Shown here: piece by piece, positions 49,422 to 60,650 of the stretch
How positions within the stretch are numbered: the stretch's first letter is position 1
Layout: the number at the start of each line of letters is the position of its first letter
Origin: Girardinichthys multiradiatus
Lineage: Eukaryota > Chordata > Actinopteri > Cyprinodontiformes > Goodeidae
NCBI RefSeq assembly: GCF_021462225.1
Contig: NC_061801.1
Coordinates: 9,358,125-9,422,124 of the forward strand
Direction of reading: 5' to 3'
Length of the DNA: 64,000 nt
Notes under the pieces: generated by a model
The model's database searches: none
What the model saw: only the letters and a program-made list of their open reading frames with translations
Told to the model about the DNA's origin: nothing
Program-made: the position numbers and the translations under genes

Positions 49422-50160
49422 GGACAAAGGAGCAGACGGGCCAGTTTATTAAGCTCAGGGGTGAGAATGACCACCTTTTTACTGGAGCTAAAAACTCAGC
49501 CACCATGGCTTGGAGGTACAATAACAACATTCTTTACAGTCAGTTTCTGTCCAGTTTCAAAAACTCCTATCTTCTAACTTTCATAAATATCCATCCAGTG
49601 ATTAACATACTTCTTTTGGTTTTCCCTCTTTCTTTTTGCTTGTTTAGGACAATTCTGGAGAAGATGGACCAACAGGGGAAGGTCACCCCCTTGCAGGCCA
49701 AAAAAAAGTGGGACAATATGAAAAAGAAATATAAAGTTTGTTCAGAACTTCTCATGTCACACACAAATAAAAAATATTTCTCAAAGTCTTATTGGTTTCT
49801 CTGTTTAGTCAACTCTTTTTTTTTCTTCCTTCTAACTTTAGGATTGTAAGTATCCAGGGTCAGGAGAGGGAGTCAGTGAAAAGTCCACTGCTGCTACTTG
49901 GCCCTGGTTTGTCCTTATGGATGAGGTGTTGGGACAGAGGTCTTCCACAACACCTCCTGTCCTAATTGCCTCCATCCCTGAGGACACTCCAGGGCCAAGC
50001 GGAGCGGTGGGCAACCAGATGGAGAAGGAAGACAGTGAGCCAGCAGGAAGGGGTCAGAAAAGAAAGAGGGGCAGAGATGATGGAGTTGATCAGGGAGGAC
50101 ATGAGGGCACAGAGAATGGACAGACTGTTTTCCATCTTAGAAAGAATGGTACTGAAATAA
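49422..50160 (+). CDS. transposon-borne Myb/SANT-MADF-like protein (frameshifted)
   Basis: Exons 49422-49515, 49648-49735 and 49842-50160 join in frame. Acceptors are TTGTTTAG, TTGTTTAG and ACTTTAG; donors are GTACAA and GTTTGT. The product reads TKEQTGQFIKLRGENDHLF, NSATMAWR, TILEKMDQQGKVTPLQAKKK and WDNMKKKYK, the tryptophan-spaced fold of a MADF/Myb-SANT DNA-binding domain. This is followed by TWPWFVLMDEVLG and an acidic, then basic linker. In the last exon a single-base shift near 50075-50095 moves to the frame ending MELIREDMRAQRMDRLFSIL and ERMVLK then stop. The first exon with the initiator Met is not identified. It probably binds the transposon ends. The frameshift suggests an inactive copy, unless a related copy supplies function. 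Confidence 0.65.
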
Positions 50161-50411
50161 GGTGCTATATAAGAAATAATATTAAGTTATGTTCAGATTG
50201 TTTCTTAAAGTTTTAAGCTGTTCTAATAAATTTCAATATTGTTTTTGTCACCAATGTATTTTATTTCCATTTGACCTAACAATACATCAACTTCATTTAA
50301 ATTTCTAAACACAGTTTATTTTGAAAATTACAAATAGCATTTTAAACAGAATGTGGAAAAAAGGAACATTCAGACAGATCAATATTACAAGACAAAAGGC
50401 ATAAAATAAAA

Positions 50412-50702
50412 CTATGTACAAATATTTACAACGGCGACAGCAGGATCAACCTGAGTGACCGGTTCCAGGAACACCTCTTCAACAGAACAAAGAGGCAGTT
50501 GTCTTTCTGAATAGAAAGTCTCTGGTGGTGAGGCTAAATCTTTCACAAGGTCAGAGACATGGATGGGACGCTGCAACTGAGACCTGCGGTCCGTCTTTCT
50601 GGATGGTGAGCGAAGCATCGCACAGGTGGTCTGAAGATGTTTGTGATTCCTCTTTCTGCTGTCCACGTCATCAAGTTTAAAGGGCTGGCTGGACCACATC
50701 AC
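50412..50702 (-). CDS. possible second ORF of the long-TIR element
   Basis: A 96-residue minus-strand frame, convergent with the MADF-like gene, sits where the second gene of a two-gene transposon would end. It is rich in Arg, Ser and Lys in its first half and acidic later. No DDE motif or other domain is recognised. It may be only the last exon of a deleted transposase, or non-coding. Confidence 0.3.
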   Translation of the reverse strand: MMWSSQPFKLDDVDSRKRNHKHLQTTCAMLRSPSRKTDRRSQLQRPIHVSDLVKDLASPPETFYSERQLPLCSVEEVFLEPVTQVDPAVAVVNICT

Positions 50703-50837
50703 TAATCAGGAATGTAATCAGGAATATGCAGAATTAGAAGATGGTGCTCACAAAATATGACAATTAGTTATACCCCTCAAACATTAATCACATCTATAAT
50801 ATTATACCTGCCTGCATACAGTAGTCATGTTCTGGTG

Positions 50838-50847
<10 letters not shown>

Positions 50848-50900
<53 letters not shown>
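50848..50900. repeat. TA microsatellite
   Basis: Uninterrupted (TA)n of about 48 bases, then ACATATATACAC, lying next to a Tc1-type end. Confidence 0.95.
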
Positions 50901-50902
50901 TA

Positions 50903-51058
50903 CACTGCTGAAAAAAAATAAAGGGAACACTTAAACAACACAAAATAACTCCAAGTAAATCAAACGTCTGTGAAATCAAACTGTCCACTCAGGAAGCAAC
51001 ACTGATTGACAATCAATCAATCAATTTCACAGCTGTTGTGCAAAAGGAAAAGTTGTAA
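50903..51058 (+). mobile_element. solo end of another Tc1/mariner-type element
   Basis: CACTGCTGAAAAAAAATAAA then GGGAACACTTAAACAACAC and a sub-terminal GACAATCAATCAATCAATTT are the recalled end sequence of a fish DNA transposon family. Only one end is present, inside the larger element. Confidence 0.55.
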
Positions 51059-51064
51059 AAGTTG

Positions 51065-51739
51065 TAAAAGTTCATTTGTGTCACAGAAAGTGTAATTTTT
51101 CACAGTTTACTCACAGCTTTTGCCAGTATGGTCCGCCATGGCTGCCCCTGTTTGACCAAACTGCTTCGACCCGCAATGAATCATGGGAAAAGATGGACCG
51201 CGAAGGATACTCACAAGTCATCCTTCAAATCGGGCAAAAGAAGGACACATTTGTCGGCAGCATCTGACAGTCCTTACGCGCCGCGCTGTGATGTAATCAG
51301 CCCACAAGTACGCTGATTATATCTTTCTGGAGGGGGGCATTGTCCAAGCTTCTGCTGCCAACAACTTAATGCTCACCTTCTACCGATGATACACTTGGCC
51401 CGGTCTTTCAGTGTTTAACCCTTTGGAAGGATTCAGCCCCTGAATTGGGACACACCCTCGGCCTGTACATGGATCTTCCTTCTTCCTGTATATTGACCAA
51501 TAGGAGAGGAGCTGGAGAGAAGAAGGCAGCCCTCCTCATTTGCATAATGAAGCAGAAATGCATACGGTAAAGGAAAAAGAGAGGTGAGGAAATGTCAAAA
51601 GAACAAAGGCATGTGTAAGGAAAACAAAAAAGAGAACATTTACATTTCTTGATGAAAACGCATGTTTAAGGAAAAGGAAAAACAAAATATAATTATTTCT
51701 GCTTTTATTTTTAATTTTGTCAGGATCGGTCCTCCATAC
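51065..51739 (-). repeat. right long terminal inverted repeat, with inserted L2 segment
   Basis: Mirror of 48159-48720, but about 115 bp longer because of an insertion-like block at 51311-51425. Of this, 51323-51424 is identical to 51900-52001. Confidence 0.85.
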
Positions 51740-52950
51740 TGGAGGACATAATGACCACTTTCACCCTCTTTGCTACATTCTCACACTACTCTCCAATTTT
51801 GCTTTATTTGCTGTTATTTCAGCTTTTAACTTTTATGTTCTCTCTCTTTTCTCTTCCTAGAAGCTACACCTGGCCTGACTCTGTGTCTACCTGTGACACC
51901 TTTCTGGAGGGGGGCATTGTCCAAGCTTCTGCTGCCAACAACTTAATGCTCACCTTCTACCGATGATACACTTGGCCCGGTCTTTCAGTGTTTAACCCTT
52001 TCTCTCTCCTAGACATAGCTACTGACTGAGCTTTTACTGTGACTAACTCTATGTGCTCTCTCTCATACTCTAAACTTGAAAAATGGCTCAGAGTTTATCT
52101 GTTTTTTCTTCCTAGATGAAACCACTAAAGGAGCTACAGCCATTAACATTTACTTTTCCTTCCCATAGAAAGTACTCCTGGATCAGTGCTTCTGTGTTCT
52201 TTTTCTGTCTCTGCTCTGTTCTCTCAAACCCCCAGTTGGTCGTGGCAGATGGCCGCTCACACTGAGCCTGGTTCTGGTTCTGCTGGAGGTTTCTTCCTGT
52301 TATAAGGGAGTTTTTCCTCTCCACTGTCGCTACATGCATGCTCAGTATGAGGGATTGCTGCAAAATCAATGCCAGTGACTGTCCACTGTCTCTACATGCT
52401 CATCCGGGAGGAGTGAATGCTGCAAGTCACTGACTGGATGCAATCTGCTGGGTTTCCTTAGATAGAAAAACTTTTTATCCAATTTGAATAAATAACTGAA
52501 TCTGACTGCACTGTTCAATGATTAGGATTAATTGGAATGTATGTACCTGACTTGAAATCTGTATGAGTCGATTGAATTGACTTAGTCAATTTTAAAGTTA
52601 CCCACCTTTCACACAATGCAACAGGAAACAACACTCTCCCAATATTTTTACCTCTGCCTTCCTCCCTCCCTGTTGGATGGAGTAAGGGGGAATCAGGTTT
52701 AGCCTAAGGTTTAGCCTGTGGTTTTTAGTATAACAATGGCCACCGGTGGGCTCTACATGGACAAACTTTATCATTTTATTATTTTACTTAGTACCCCTAC
52801 ACATAGCCCATTCTAAAATGGCCAAACTCTAACGTTTAATCTAACCTCCCCAACTACCTTACACCATTCCAAACCCTTTGTGTATTGCCTTGAGACAGCA
52901 TGTGTTGTGAATTGGCACTATATAAATAAAACTGAATTGAACGGAATTGA
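51740..52950 (+). mobile_element. L2/Rex-type LINE 3' part, continued
   Basis: Continues the LINE interrupted at 48159: AAGCTACACCTGGCCTG (51862), GACACCTTTCTGG, GGCAGATGGCCGCTCACACT, and the tail. The tail is itself interrupted after CTGACTT (52553) and resumes at TTTGTGTATTGCCTTGAGAC (about 52878), ending GGCACTATATAAATAAAACT and GAATTGAACGGAATTGAATT. About 320 bp of unidentified sequence (52554-52877) is inserted. Confidence 0.8.
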
Positions 52951-52999
52951 ATTGATTTAATTAATATATATATAATTATTAATATAGATATTAGGGTAA

Positions 53000-53867
53000 A
53001 AACGTATGAACCAAATGTGCAGACATTTCTGTGTAAAACACTTAAAGCAAAGTAAAACAAACTAAACATATTTTGATGCTTAAAAATAAACAGAAATGGA
53101 ACAAATCTGGTTTGTATATCTTGATTTTCATTAGTGATGACGGTGCTTGATGGACTGGTCAGTAGTTTGCACCATTGTTTCCCCACCAGATGTCACAGTA
53201 GTCCCCACAGTGGCCCTTTAAATGTGCATCTCTTGACCTTTTTTAAACCTTGAAGATGTCACGGTTGTGCTTGTTTTCTTGCTATCTCTCTTCTCTTCCC
53301 ATCCCTTGCTCGATTCCCTTTCTGTGCAGCTGCTTTCTTCTTTGACTAGAGTTGACTTTTGAGAGCAGTCACACCTACCCATCATTTCACAATCAACTGC
53401 TGGGTGTTTAGGATCAGCAATCCTCTCCTCCAGACTCCTTGAAACCTTAGAAAAAGTATTTGATTTTAACACCGGTCTCTAATCAGTGCTTGACACCAAC
53501 TCAAGCAGGGGGTGGCACCCACACCTCACTGACAGAGCATGCAAATACGCAACAGAAATCGTGTTCTACAGAGCTGACAGATTTTTTCTTGTTCTTTTTG
53601 AGCAATATTGTGGCCCCGTAACAGACTGGTGCCCTGGACAAAGAACCATTTCACCCTCATTAAAAACTGCTAAGAATATTAACAACCAGAACATGAAAAA
53701 AATATACTTTGATTAGAGTTTTCGATTTGTGCCCATTAGTAACGGCCTATGTATTTATAAATGTAGTACTGTGTAGTACTGTAACAATTGGTTATTTTTA
53801 AAAGCAAAAAAAATAAACTCTAGAAAACTGAAACTACATATTGAACACGATATCTGACGAAAATTCA
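53000..53867. other. non-coding stretch
   Basis: No gene recognised. A minus-strand frame at 53218-53472 contains PAVDCEMMG, superficially like the first motif of DEDD exonucleases, discussed under rejected items. Confidence 0.35.
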
Positions 53868-54560
53868 TAGAGCCTTGGAGGAGTTAGGGGAGGGAAGTGA
53901 CACGGATAGTGATGACAAATGTAGTCTTAAGGAAATGGCTGCTACAGGAAGGTCAGATAGTTGTGATACGCCAAAAAAGGTAAAATAATTAGGCAACATT
54001 GACAAATGTAAACAACAGAATTAAAAAAACAAGTACATTAGGGTGCCTAGACCTGCTATTATTGAGTCTTACCACTATTTTACAGGAGGCGTTGACCTCC
54101 TTGACATGGTATCTGGATTTTACAAGTTCAGCTTTACATTGCAAAGATGGCATGTCTAATGGCCCACTGTCCCTGTGACAGTCATAATTAAATAGATTCT
54201 TTACCAAGGAGACCAAGAACAATTGCAGCTAAGTACGAAACAGTGCCATTCCAAACTTCTAGCACCTGTTAGTACTTTATCACATTCTGTCTAGGACATA
54301 AGGAAACTGTCCCCCACATAGGACACGGAAGTTAAACTTATGTGTAGATGCAACGGCAGGAGGTGAGCCAAGCATCTGCCAGTCTTACTCCCAATGTAAC
54401 TACCATCCATGCATTAAGACAGCAGAAGACTATTTCAGACATATCGAGACACCTGGTCATTCTTACCCTGTTTCTGCAGAGACAAACATTAACATGTCCC
54501 CCTGCTTCCCGTCACCCGGTCCGATCCCCAAGGTGTCGGCTGTTGCTATCTTAGGTGTAT
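53868..54560 (+). pseudogene. piggyBac-like transposase relic
   Basis: Begins with an acidic segment LEELGEGSDTDSDDK, like the N-terminal part of piggyBac proteins. It then jumps at about 54040 to VPRPAIIESYHYFTGGVDLL DMVSGFYKF and LQRW, which matches the RPxxxxEYNxxMGGVDxxD block that carries a catalytic Asp. The central catalytic region is deleted and later sequence has stops (near 54160 and 54190). A typical piggyBac protein is about 550-600 residues, so this is a remnant. Confidence 0.65.
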
Positions 54561-55054
54561 CCAGCTACCATCGACTCCGCGGTCAGAGCACTTTCATCTG
54601 TTGGCTTTTCTTTCTGAAGAATTATTGAACACAGAACAGTATGCCTATGTGGTGGCTTTAGTTTGGGGCTAATTGACAATTTTTGTAAATAGTTGGTTTT
54701 AATAAAAGGGTTCATACTCCTTTTATTTTAATATGACATTGTAGTGTCACAGAAAATGCTGATGGAACCCAGACTATGCATGCGTACATATTCCTGTGAA
54801 TATTTTGCATCATTTTACATACCAATCTTCCATGTTGTGCAGCAACTGCAAGCTAGAGATCTGTTTTGCAGTCATGGATAATTCATGATGTGCACAGACA
54901 CTGCATATGAAAAACCTCTGAAGGCAGGATGGGTCTGGAAAATGAAATTTCTCTTTTGTTCTTCTTGAAGACACTTTCTTTAGGCCATGATTCTGGTGTT
55001 TCATTGCTTGTGAATGCTCAAAGTGAGGAAATGCAGACACTTGTGAAAATTATA

Positions 55055-55106
55055 TTATATCATATATATATATATATAAATATAATATTTTATATATATA
55101 TATATA

Positions 55107-55143
<37 letters not shown>

Positions 55144-55165
55144 TTATATATATATATATATATAT

Positions 55166-55221
<56 letters not shown>

Positions 55222-55222
55222 T
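55055..55222. repeat. TA-rich microsatellite with TATAATATTTTA units
   Basis: About 165 bases of (TA)n broken by repeated ATAATATTTTATAT units. Adjacent to the left side of an L2 LINE copy. Confidence 0.95.
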
Positions 55223-55284
55223 CCACGCATTTGATGATGTATCATTGTATTCTCCCTTAGCTAAAAGATGCTTCAGTTTGGCCC

Positions 55285-56060
55285 TTTCCCATCTGGAAGC
55301 TACACCTGGCCTGGCTCTGTGTCTACCTGTGACACCTTTCTGGAGAGGGGAATCGTCCGAGCTTCTGCTGGCAACAACTTAATGCTCACCCTCTACCGAT
55401 GATCCACATGGCCCTGTCTTTTAGTGTTTAACCCTTTCTCTCTCCTGGACATGGCGATTGACTGAGCTTTTACTGTGACTAACTCTATGTGCTCTCTTTC
55501 AGACTCTAACCTTGAAAACTGGCTCAGAGTTTATCTGTTCTTTCTTTCTAGGTGAAACAACTAAAGGAGCTACATCCATTAACATTTACTTTTCCTTCCC
55601 ATAGAAAGTACTCCTGGATCAGTGCTTCTTTGTTCTCTTTGTGTTTCTGCTCTGTTCTTTCTCTCAAACCCCCTGTCGGTTGTGGCAGATGGACGCTCAC
55701 ACTGAGCCTGGTTCTGCTGGAGGTTTCTTCTTGTTAAAAGGGAGTTTTTCCTCTCCACTGTCGCTACATGCATGCTCAGTATGAGGGATTGCTGCAAAGT
55801 CAACGCCAGTGACTGTCCACTGTCTCTACATGCTCATCCAGGAGGAGGGAATGCTACAAATCTCTGACTGGATGCAATCTGCTGGGTTTCCTTAGATAGA
55901 AAAACTTTTTATCCAATTTGAATAAAAAGTTAACTCCGACTGCACTGTTCAATGGTTAGGATTAATTGGAATGTATGTACCTGACTTTTGTGAAGTGCCT
56001 TGAGACAACATGTGTTGTGAATTGGCGCTATATAAATAAAACTGAATTGAATTGAATGTA
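55285..56060 (+). mobile_element. L2/Rex-type LINE 3' part
   Basis: Uninterrupted copy from AGCTACACCTGGCCTGG through CTGGTTCTGCTGGAGG to GGCGCTATATAAATAAAACT and GAATTGAATTGAA. It provides the comparison for the interrupted copies. No RT is left. Confidence 0.85.
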
Positions 56061-58239
56061 CTGAATAGGAAACAGTGTGACAAGCTTACGATTGCTATTG
56101 TTGTTATCAGGAAAAACTCGGATTCTGGAAAACCCGTGCAGTTTTTGTCGTAGCTGTGAAACAATAGACTAGATCTTAACCTTTGCAGAACTGCTAAGGG
56201 GGTTATGGGAGTTTGTTGTTCAAGTCAGTTGTGTTTTTTTGGGTCTGGAGAAGGCTTGCTCCCTTTGTGATTTTTTGTGTGTCCTACTGGGAAGAGACAC
56301 CAACGCAGATGTACTCTGCAAAGGGTTGTGTGGGTTTCCCTACAAATCTTGTTACACCTTCGACCCGATATTGGAAACAAGGAAGACAATGGGTGGACGT
56401 ACGGACGCATGGATAGATATAAATACAGTTTTACAAGGCAGGCTGACTGCATGAAAATGTATTAATATCTGTTCTGACTATCAAGAAGTGAGTTATCTAG
56501 AACACCATTAGCATGCAGCACGCACAGGGATGTTTCTTGTCCTCACCATTGTTTCGTTTGACACGTTAGAAAATCTCTTTTACTAGGCTTGGCAACAGTA
56601 CCACATTGCTTGAGTACTATTGAGCTACGTCAGATCAGATGACTGCATTTGGCCTATAAATGGAGGCTTTGTGGCCAAAATGCCACTTTTTCCACAGTTC
56701 TCTAGCAGTAAGCTTTGGATATTTTTACAATTTTGTATGATAAATAAAGTGCATTGCAGCATAAAAGTTACAAGGAAAAGCAAAGAGATAAACTATATCT
56801 AAGACCAGACTTGCAAAAGTCAAGATGCACTTAACTTTTAGTGATTGATAGAAATGTTAATTAGCTCTGAACTATGAACATGAATAAATTCCCTTTTAAT
56901 CAAAGACAGCTAAACTTATAAGTAGTGCTTGTGAAAAACAAACTTGTGCCTGCATCTATCTGTTACCAAACAGAGCAGGGTTTTGGAAAAGCCTAAACTA
57001 CAAATCTAGAAGGAAATTAAGAGTATTTTCCCTACTGATAACAATCCAAGCACGTTGTCTAAAATATTGTTTCAACATTATTGTGTTGTGCAACGAGAAC
57101 TCTGTCATGTCAATGTTCGGTACATTGTTAACTCCAAGACAACCCATAGGAGCACATGTTTTCTTTCACGGGCTACAGCAATGGCTGATTATCCACAGGT
57201 AATTAAAATTCACTGTCAAATGTGAGGGTCTGTGTAGGATAACCAGGCCAGAGAGGTTGGGACAATACTCATGGGGGGCAAAAGGGCCAATCAAATTACC
57301 GTCCATTTTACTGATTTCATTTCCATGGTGGAGGCCGCTTGACAGAAGAGCAGCTCCAGTGGGTAATGGTTTCTGGCAACAATGGCCCCTTAGTCCTGTT
57401 CAATGAAGCTGCAACATCCCTCCAGGGAATCATTGGCAGAGAGAGCTATGGTTTCTCATGTCCTGAAGTAATTTCATGGAAAAAAAAAGCTTCTTATTAA
57501 CCCCAACCCATGTTCAGTTATGCATAAAAATATATTCTTACTTGTCTTTCAATACAGTTAAACAAAGTCCTTTTGTAACAGCATAGGTTAGCTAAAAGTG
57601 AAGAGCTGAGACATAAATTCAGCTACAATTAAACTGAGGAGATGTGTTACATTATGATTATTGTCACAGAGCAGGACAAAGGCCTATAGTTGGCAGGTCA
57701 AAGGCTGACGAAGAACGATATGTAAATGAAACTGCTGCAATTTCTGGGAATGAGTGGAGAAAGAGTCTCTACTTTGAAGTGTGCTGTAGGAATAAGTGCA
57801 GCACAAAAGCCCTGTACCCCTCCTCCGCTCTTCGTCTTGGAGGCTTTTCTATGTCGCCCTATTTGCTCATTAGCTTTTCATGGGCTCATTCCAGACTCCT
57901 GAATCAAATCCCTTGAACCAGGAGAGACAGACTATAGGGGAATAAGAATGAAGCATAGATCCTTGTGTATTTTCCAGACAGCTGTAAACATGGATTGCTG
58001 TGACAGATTTCAACAGTGATCATCTGACATGTTAAGAATAGGTTTCTATAAGCTTTTGTAACACTAAGGTGCTACACATTGGATACTAAAACGCTAAACA
58101 GCCCTGTTTAAATACCGGATCTTTCTGGAGAAACAAATGAGCCCAAGCTAAATCGTTCTAGAAGTTTTTCAATCATTAATGTAAACTATAACCTCTACAA
58201 CCCAATCAAAAATCAATCTGGTGTCTTTTAGAGGATCAT
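56061..58239. other. non-repetitive non-coding stretch
   Basis: No gene recognised. The part 57180-57910 has balanced composition and no repeat signature. It is a candidate for conserved non-coding sequence, which only comparison could show. Confidence 0.35.
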
Positions 58240-59100
58240 ACCTGGGAAGACACTGTCCCAGGTACAGCTGGGAAGACAGTGAAGACACAAGTAAAACAAA
58301 TATGGTGCAAGATTTATATTGCCAACAACTGGATGTCCCTTCACATTGATGAAAAGAAGAGAACTCAGAGAGGCTGGCAGGAGGCCTACAGCAGCATTAA
58401 AGGAACTGCAGGGAGTCCTGGCTGTGTATTACACAAGACAGAAATCTCCTGTATACTTCATATGTGCTGGCTATGAGGTAGGGTGGCAAGATGGAATTCT
58501 TTTTTTATGAGGAAAATCATTCAACAAGTTTCCCAAACGTATGTGGCAAAATGTGCTAAGTTATGGTAAACCAAAGCTTTAATGTTTGGTCATGATTCCA
58601 AAAGCAATCTACATCAGAAAAGAAACGCTGCACTTCACCAAAAAACACTGTACCCACACTGAAACATGGTGGTGGAGGTATCATGATTTGGGGCTTTTTT
58701 CTTCAGCTGAGGCTGGGTTTCACAGTCAAGGTGAAGGGAATTAGGAACATTTCCACACATCAGTGAATGTTGGCCTAAAGCCTTCCGGCTTCTGCTGGAT
58801 TTTCCAAGATGAACTTTATCTTTCAGCACGACGCCAACCCAAAGCATATATCTAGAATGATCGAGACAAAGCCTAGACAAGAATCCAATAGACAATCTGA
58901 GGAAGGACCATGGGAGGGCTTTGCACAGGAGATGTTCCTGCAACAGAGATCTGAAATGCTGATTGACTCTTTACTGAAAAAGACTGAGTGCTGGAACAAA
59001 AGTAAAAAAAGTGCTTCAACAAAGTATTTATTTAAAGGTGTGTACACAATTGCAACCATATGATTTTATTTATCTTATTTTTCCCCTGAAATAGTGGATA
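58240..59100 (+). mobile_element. Tc1/mariner relic
   Basis: Contains AACATGGTGGTGGAGGTATCATGATTTGGGGCT, the DNA of the GGGGIMIWG block, and DELYLSARRQPKAYI, a shifted form of the FQQDNDPKHTS block. Multiple stops. It is followed directly by a TGTCAT-family repeat. Confidence 0.6.
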
Positions 59101-59107
59101 AAAAATT

Positions 59108-59515
59108 GTCATGATTTGTAGATGTTTGAGTTTTGTTTTGAGTCTTGCTTCTGATTGTTATTGTTTATGCTCTTCAGGTGGTGCATCATGAGTACATTCC
59201 TTTTGGTTTAGTTTCTTGCCAGGGCAATCAGCATTATTTATTCCACCTACGTCATATCCATCAGTCTCCTTGTTATCATCTGTGCTATGCACTTTATATA
59301 CTCTGCTGTTCTGATCCTCCTCGCAGATACATACTGTTTCCCATTGTATGCCATGCCATGCCATGCCATGCCTGTCATGTCCATACCTGCATCTGTTACT
59401 TCCTACCTGCTGTGAGATTTCCTTTTTTTGTTATTTGTTAAACCTTTTTGACTCACCGAGCTGCTCCTGCCAGCCTGTGTGCATTTTGGGTCCTCTCCAA
59501 GAACCACTGACAGAA
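59108..59515 (+). repeat. TGTCATGA-type non-autonomous repeat
   Basis: Starts TTGTCATGATTTGTAGATG and ends near TGTGTGCATTTTGGGTCCTC, parallel to the copies at 14.7 and 61.7 kb. It contains five tandem CATGC units (59348-59371). Confidence 0.5.
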
Positions 59516-60389
59516 ATAATTCATCTGGGTCTCATATTGTGCACAACCAAAATCATATTATCAGAGGTGTGTAAACTTTTTATACCCACTGTATATAAAC
59601 CAGAATGCCTCTTAAGTCTATTCTTTTGAGTGGAATACCGGCCATGAACTAATTGCCCTCATGTTTTATTTCTTTATGCTTGCTCGCCCACATTTCACAT
59701 TTCTTCTTTAGACTGATTGTGTTTTTCTGCATGCTTACACAGCCCTACTTTTAGTTCAAATTACGTCAAGCAAATGACAAGAAGGGAATCGGTAAAACAG
59801 TCTTGGAAAATATGCTGAGCAGACGTTTGACATTCTTTTGCAGTGTTTGTCTTTAGATCACTGCCCTTGTTTACTGTAATATCCATCAAAGGTAAAGTAA
59901 GCAGATAACAGACACTATAATGAGACAAAACGTCGCCATGTGTATATGATTGTAGGATAACATGCAATAATCAATTTAAATCCAAATCCAGGTTGTTTTT
60001 TACATAAATAATGTATACAGTTATTCACATACCTATTCTATATAAACACAAACTTTGGAAAGTATTAGATGTTTCTACATTAACATATTTTACTTTAATT
60101 GAAGCATTTTAATTCCTAATGTAATCTTTAAAAATTGTTCATTTCTCAACATTAACTACTTCATCTTGGTAGTAAATCCTATCTAAACATTTCGATTAGA
60201 ATCTGAAGATTTTGGTTCAGTCAACTGTTATTGTACTGCAGAGAACACTAAGGCTGAAATATTTACATGTTTTGTATCATGATGAAATATATATCAACAT
60301 AGTGAAGCTTTGATTAGTTTAGCCAAGCAAAGGGCTTTAGTGAATGGATCGCAAAACAAAGGAAAAAGTTTCTATGCACAGGTGACACC
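59516..60389. other. non-coding stretch, nothing recognised
   Basis: AT-rich. No open frame of note and no repeat ends identified. Confidence 0.4.
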
Positions 60390-60650
60390 AAAGTAGAAAT
60401 GTTTGATCATAAAGTATCACAACCAAAGAAAGCATATCAGCACAAAACACCTCATACAACTGTCAACCATGGCAGTGGAGGGGTGGTGATTTGGGCTTCT
60501 TCAACAATTTCAAACACAGCAGCAAAGCAATAGTCCAGAACTCAACCTGACCAAATACCAATAAAATACATCACTCCTTTTGTTGTTTTTCAGCCAACAA
60601 CACAACATCTGACATGCTTTTATCAAACATTATAAAAAGTGTTACAGAAT
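60390..60650 (+). mobile_element. Tc1/mariner relic, short
   Basis: A frame reading AYQHKTPHTTVNHGSGGVVI W (about 60430-60500) resembles the variable-to-catalytic junction VKHGGGxxMVWG of Tc1 transposases. Only this fragment remains. Confidence 0.5.

Larger units (their letters stand above)
48159..51739 (+). mobile_element. long-TIR DNA transposon encoding a Myb/SANT-MADF-like protein
   Basis: The ends GTATGGAGGACCGATCCTGA and TCAGGATCGGTCCTCCATAC are exact inverted copies. The inverted repeats continue about 560 bp inward on each side (to about 48720 and 51065), with moderate divergence. It splits an L2 LINE. Inside are a spliced MADF-like gene (plus strand), a possible second reading frame on the minus strand (50412-50702), a TA microsatellite and a fragment of another Tc1-type end. 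Having a Myb/SANT-like accessory gene fits PIF/Harbinger-like organisation, but no DDE transposase was found. The superfamily is inferred, not shown. Confidence 0.8.

Noticed and set aside
53218..53472. Minus-strand frame with HPAVDCEMMG, like the first motif (DxE) of AEN/REXO-type exonucleases, ending at a GTAGGT-like donor
   Set aside because: Only one short motif matches; the residues that follow do not resemble the exonuclease domain, and no further exons were found.
59348..59372. Five tandem CATGC units considered as a regulatory p53-like or binding-site array
   Set aside because: Lies inside a non-autonomous repeat; more simply a small slippage repeat.
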